Shown here piece after piece: positions 6,045-8,152 of a stretch of 8,152 nt of DNA (positions are counted from its first letter, which is position 1; each line of letters opens with the position of its first letter). The position numbers and the translations under genes were made by a program. The stretch comes from Planctomycetota bacterium. GTDB taxonomy: Bacteria > Planctomycetota > Planctomycetia > Pirellulales > UBA7805. Below the pieces are notes generated by a model. That model was not told where the DNA came from, ran no database searches, and worked only from the letters and a program-made list of their open reading frames with translations. The stretch lies in contig JAUWIQ010000069.1 in assembly GCA_030605285.1 (NCBI GenBank), positions 1 through 8,152 of the forward strand, in the 5' to 3' direction.

Positions 6045-6959
6045 ATGCCGGTGAGTTCTTCACTCGCCTTTTCTGAGCTTGCCTCGCAAATGCGAGGGCA
6101 GATCAATAGGGCCCTGGAATCGTATGCGGTTTTTTCGGACCGCTGCCCTCCCCGGCTTTCCGAAGCGTTTCGGTACAGTCTGCTTGGTTCTGGCAAGCGA
6201 TTGCGTCCCCTGCTGGTCCTCTTGGCAGCGGAGGCTTGCGGTGCGAGCAAACAGTCTGCCCTCCCGGCGGCGTGTGCTGTAGAAATGGTTCATGCCTATT
6301 CGTTGGTTCATGACGACCTGCCTGCGATGGACAACGACGATCTCCGACGCGGGTTGCCAACCTGCCATCGGGCTTTTGATGAGGCGACGGCAATCCTCGC
6401 CGGAGACGCACTCCTGACGCGTGCTTTTGAGATCATGGCGATGGAAGTCCAGCCACGGGAGACCGCGCGCGCTTGTTGCATTGTCCTGGCTCGGGCGATA
6501 GGTGCCGAGGGGATGGTGGGTGGCCAGATGAGCGATATTACCGTGGAGAAAATTGGGGATGGCCCGGGTGGGGAATTCGACCTCGCGGCCTTGGAAGCCA
6601 TCCATTGCCATAAGACGGGTGCGTTGTTCGCCGCTGCGCTGCGAATCGGCGGTTTGATTGCCTGCGCCACGGAGGAGGAGTTGGCGATCCTGAAGTCTTA
6701 TGGCGAAAAGATTGGTCTGGCATTTCAGATTGTCGACGATCTACTCGACGTTGCGGGTGAGGAGGCGTTGACTGGAAAGCGGGTTCGTAAAGATGACCAG
6801 TGCGGTAAACTGACCTTTCCCAGTCTTCTGGGGATGGAGGAAAGCCGACATCTCGCGGAACGGATGATCGAACAGGCTTGTGTCGAGATCCGGCCGCTCG
6901 AATCCCGGGCGACACAGCTTGAGACTCTGGCTCGTTATGTAATAGAAAGGGATTCTTAA
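6045..6959 (+). CDS. ispA: Short-chain polyprenyl diphosphate synthase (farnesyl/geranylgeranyl)
   Basis: This 304-residue trans-prenyltransferase condenses isopentenyl diphosphate with an allylic diphosphate to give farnesyl (C15) or geranylgeranyl (C20) diphosphate, feeding quinone, undecaprenyl, carotenoid or hopanoid synthesis. All signature motifs are present: GSGKRLRP (48-55) for substrate binding, the first aspartate-rich motif HDDLPAMDNDDLRRG (89-103; D90, D91, D96), GDALLTRAFE (120-129), GGQMSD (159-164), HKTGALF (189-195) and the second aspartate-rich motif FQIVDDLLD (227-235), followed by GKLTFPSLLG. The two-residue insertion in the first motif (DDLPAMD) marks the bacterial FPPS/type-II GGPPS group, and the motif closely follows E. 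coli IspA. Product length cannot be fixed from sequence. AGGGA (6032-6036) lies eight bases before the ATG. Its TAA overlaps the dxs start by one base, so the two are probably translationally coupled. Confidence 0.93.
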   Translation: MPVSSSLAFSELASQMRGQINRALESYAVFSDRCPPRLSEAFRYSLLGSGKRLRPLLVLLAAEACGASKQSALPAACAVEMVHAYSLVHDDLPAMDNDDLRRGLPTCHRAFDEATAILAGDALLTRAFEIMAMEVQPRETARACCIVLARAIGAEGMVGGQMSDITVEKIGDGPGGEFDLAALEAIHCHKTGALFAAALRIGGLIACATEEELAILKSYGEKIGLAFQIVDDLLDVAGEEALTGKRVRKDDQCGKLTFPSLLGMEESRHLAERMIEQACVEIRPLESRATQLETLARYVIERDS

Positions 6960-8152
6960 TGGACGAGATTCTCGCGGGACTTGATTCGCCAAAGCAGTTG
7001 CTGCACCTGGACGATAAGGGACTGGTCCAGTTGGCTGAGGAAATTCGCAACACACTCTGCAATCTGCTCTCGCAGCGGGCGGCCCACTTTGCTTCCAACC
7101 TGGGGGTCGTCGAGTTGTGTCTGGCTCTGCATACGAGTTTTGACTTTTTGCGAGATCGTCTGATCTGGGATACGGGCCATCAGATCTATCCCCATAAGAT
7201 TGTGACAGGCCGCTATCACGAGTTCGGTACGATCAGGACCCGGGGTGGCCTGATGGGATATCCCAATCCGCAGGAGAGCCCTTACGATTTGTTTATGACC
7301 GGACATGCCGGTTGCAGTATCTCAGCCATCCTCGGACTTCGCAGTGGTGACGACCTGATACGTGCTGACGAGGATCGCCACTCGGTCGCAGTGATTGGCG
7401 ATGGAGCCTTTCCTTCCGGTATTGTCTATGAGGCAATGAATAATGCCGGTGGCATGAAGAAGAAATTACTCGTTGTTCTCAACGACAATTGCATGTCGAT
7501 CTGTCCTCGTGTGGGTGGCCTGGCGGACATGTTGGATCGCATGCGAATTGCTCGCTCGTATGTAGGGGTGAAAACGGGCGTGACCCGTCTGCTGGATCGT
7601 GTTCCGCTCTTGGGTCTCCCGCTCGAAAAATTTCTTGGCAACTTCAAGGAAGCGATTAAGGCCGGTTTGCATGGCGGGATGCTGTTTGAGGAATTAGGCT
7701 TTCACTATGTCGGTCCGATCGATGGCCACAATATTCCGCTGTTGCGAAAATATCTAGCGATGGTCAAGGATCTGGAAGGTCCTGTCCTGTTACATGTGGT
7801 CACAGAAAAAGGCCACGGATTTCGGCCGGCTGCAGAAGATCCGGTTTACTTTCACACGCCAGCCCCATTCACGCACGAAAAAGACGAATTGATTTCGGTC
7901 GGGAGTTCCGCGTCACCGGCCTATACCAATCTGGCCGCCGATGCGATTGAGTCTGCGATGGCCGTCCGCAGCGAAGTGACGGTCCTGACCGCAGCGATGT
8001 GCCAGGGGACCAAACTGGAGGGAGTGCGAGATCGCTTCCCCGATCGCTTCTTTGATACCGGTATATGTGAAGGTCACGCAGTTGCTTTTGCGGCGGGTCA
8101 GGCGAAAGCCGGTCTGCGACCGATGGTTGATATTTACAGCACATTCCTGCAG
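6959..8152 (+). CDS. dxs: 1-deoxy-D-xylulose-5-phosphate synthase (3' end outside window)
   Basis: This thiamine-diphosphate enzyme condenses pyruvate and glyceraldehyde 3-phosphate to DXP, the entry step of the MEP isoprenoid pathway and a precursor for thiamine and pyridoxal. The frame is open for 398 codons to the edge; the family usually has about 620-640 residues. The ATG at 6959 shares its A with the ispA stop (TAATG), and AAAGGGA (6946-6952) inside ispA serves as Shine-Dalgarno. Motifs seen: AHFASNLGVVE (42-52, H43), WDTGHQIYPHKI (70-81, H74), GHAGCSIS (115-122), the cofactor motif GDGAFPSG (147-154) to NDN (175-177), ELGFHYVGPIDGHN, TEKGHGF, and FDTGICEGHAVAFAAGQ near the right end with the catalytic Glu. 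Compared with E. coli, EQHAV is EGHAV and the loop after NDN reads CMSICPRVGG, which I recall as a planctomycete flavour. It is co-transcribed with ispA, most likely. Confidence 0.93.
   Translation, partial: MDEILAGLDSPKQLLHLDDKGLVQLAEEIRNTLCNLLSQRAAHFASNLGVVELCLALHTSFDFLRDRLIWDTGHQIYPHKIVTGRYHEFGTIRTRGGLMGYPNPQESPYDLFMTGHAGCSISAILGLRSGDDLIRADEDRHSVAVIGDGAFPSGIVYEAMNNAGGMKKKLLVVLNDNCMSICPRVGGLADMLDRMRIARSYVGVKTGVTRLLDRVPLLGLPLEKFLGNFKEAIKAGLHGGMLFEELGFHYVGPIDGHNIPLLRKYLAMVKDLEGPVLLHVVTEKGHGFRPAAEDPVYFHTPAPFTHEKDELISVGSSASPAYTNLAADAIESAMAVRSEVTVLTAAMCQGTKLEGVRDRFPDRFFDTGICEGHAVAFAAGQAKAGLRPMVDIYSTFLQ

Noticed and set aside
4277..8152. Exonuclease VII plus isoprenoid genes as a novel functional system
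   Set aside because: xseA-xseB-ispA-dxs neighbourhoods occur in many bacteria and reflect an old conserved gene order, not a new system.

Overview
The window looks like ordinary chromosome from a moderately GC-rich bacterium, most likely a member of the Planctomycetota (Pirellula-like). The case rests on three things recognised from the translations: a PQQ-type beta-propeller with an N-terminal signal and a DWPGFLGPTG opening, an outer-membrane-barrel-like protein of a planctomycete style, and a DXS with the planctomycete-flavoured motifs GHAGCSIS and NDNCMSICPRVGG. There is no sign of phage, transposon, CRISPR, tRNA or rRNA.

Layout. Positions 1-852 (minus) hold the first 284 residues of a secreted, probably outer-membrane, beta-barrel protein that runs off the left edge. 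Positions 853-1295 are mostly non-coding, with one doubtful 61-residue reading frame and a candidate promoter carrying a dyad. Positions 1296-2108 (plus) encode a sugar phosphate isomerase/epimerase-type TIM barrel. A short gap with a hairpin separates it from a convergent gene for a secreted PQQ-like beta-propeller (minus, 3663 down to 2248). That gene is broken, or recoded, by an in-frame TAG at 2250-2248: the family's C-terminal strand continues in the same frame to a TGA at 2169-2167. Divergent from it, at 3685-4110, is arfB, a ribosome-rescue hydrolase.

Positions 4277-8152 (plus) carry xseA, xseB, ispA and dxs in that order. This is a common bacterial cluster joining exonuclease VII (both subunits) to isoprenoid synthesis: dxs makes DXP at the head of the MEP pathway and ispA condenses its C5 products into farnesyl or geranylgeranyl diphosphate. 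xseA and xseB are 18 bases apart. ispA and dxs overlap by one base (TAATG). A 142-base gap between xseB and ispA could hold a weak terminator or internal promoter. dxs runs off the right edge after 398 codons.

I did not find a previously undescribed system. The most informative oddity is the single in-frame TAG in the beta-propeller gene, followed by intact conserved coding sequence. Smaller observations are a shared -10 region between the beta-propeller gene and arfB, with arfB possibly leaderless, a dyad over the putative isomerase promoter, and an 8-bp direct repeat at 21-bp spacing upstream of xseA.
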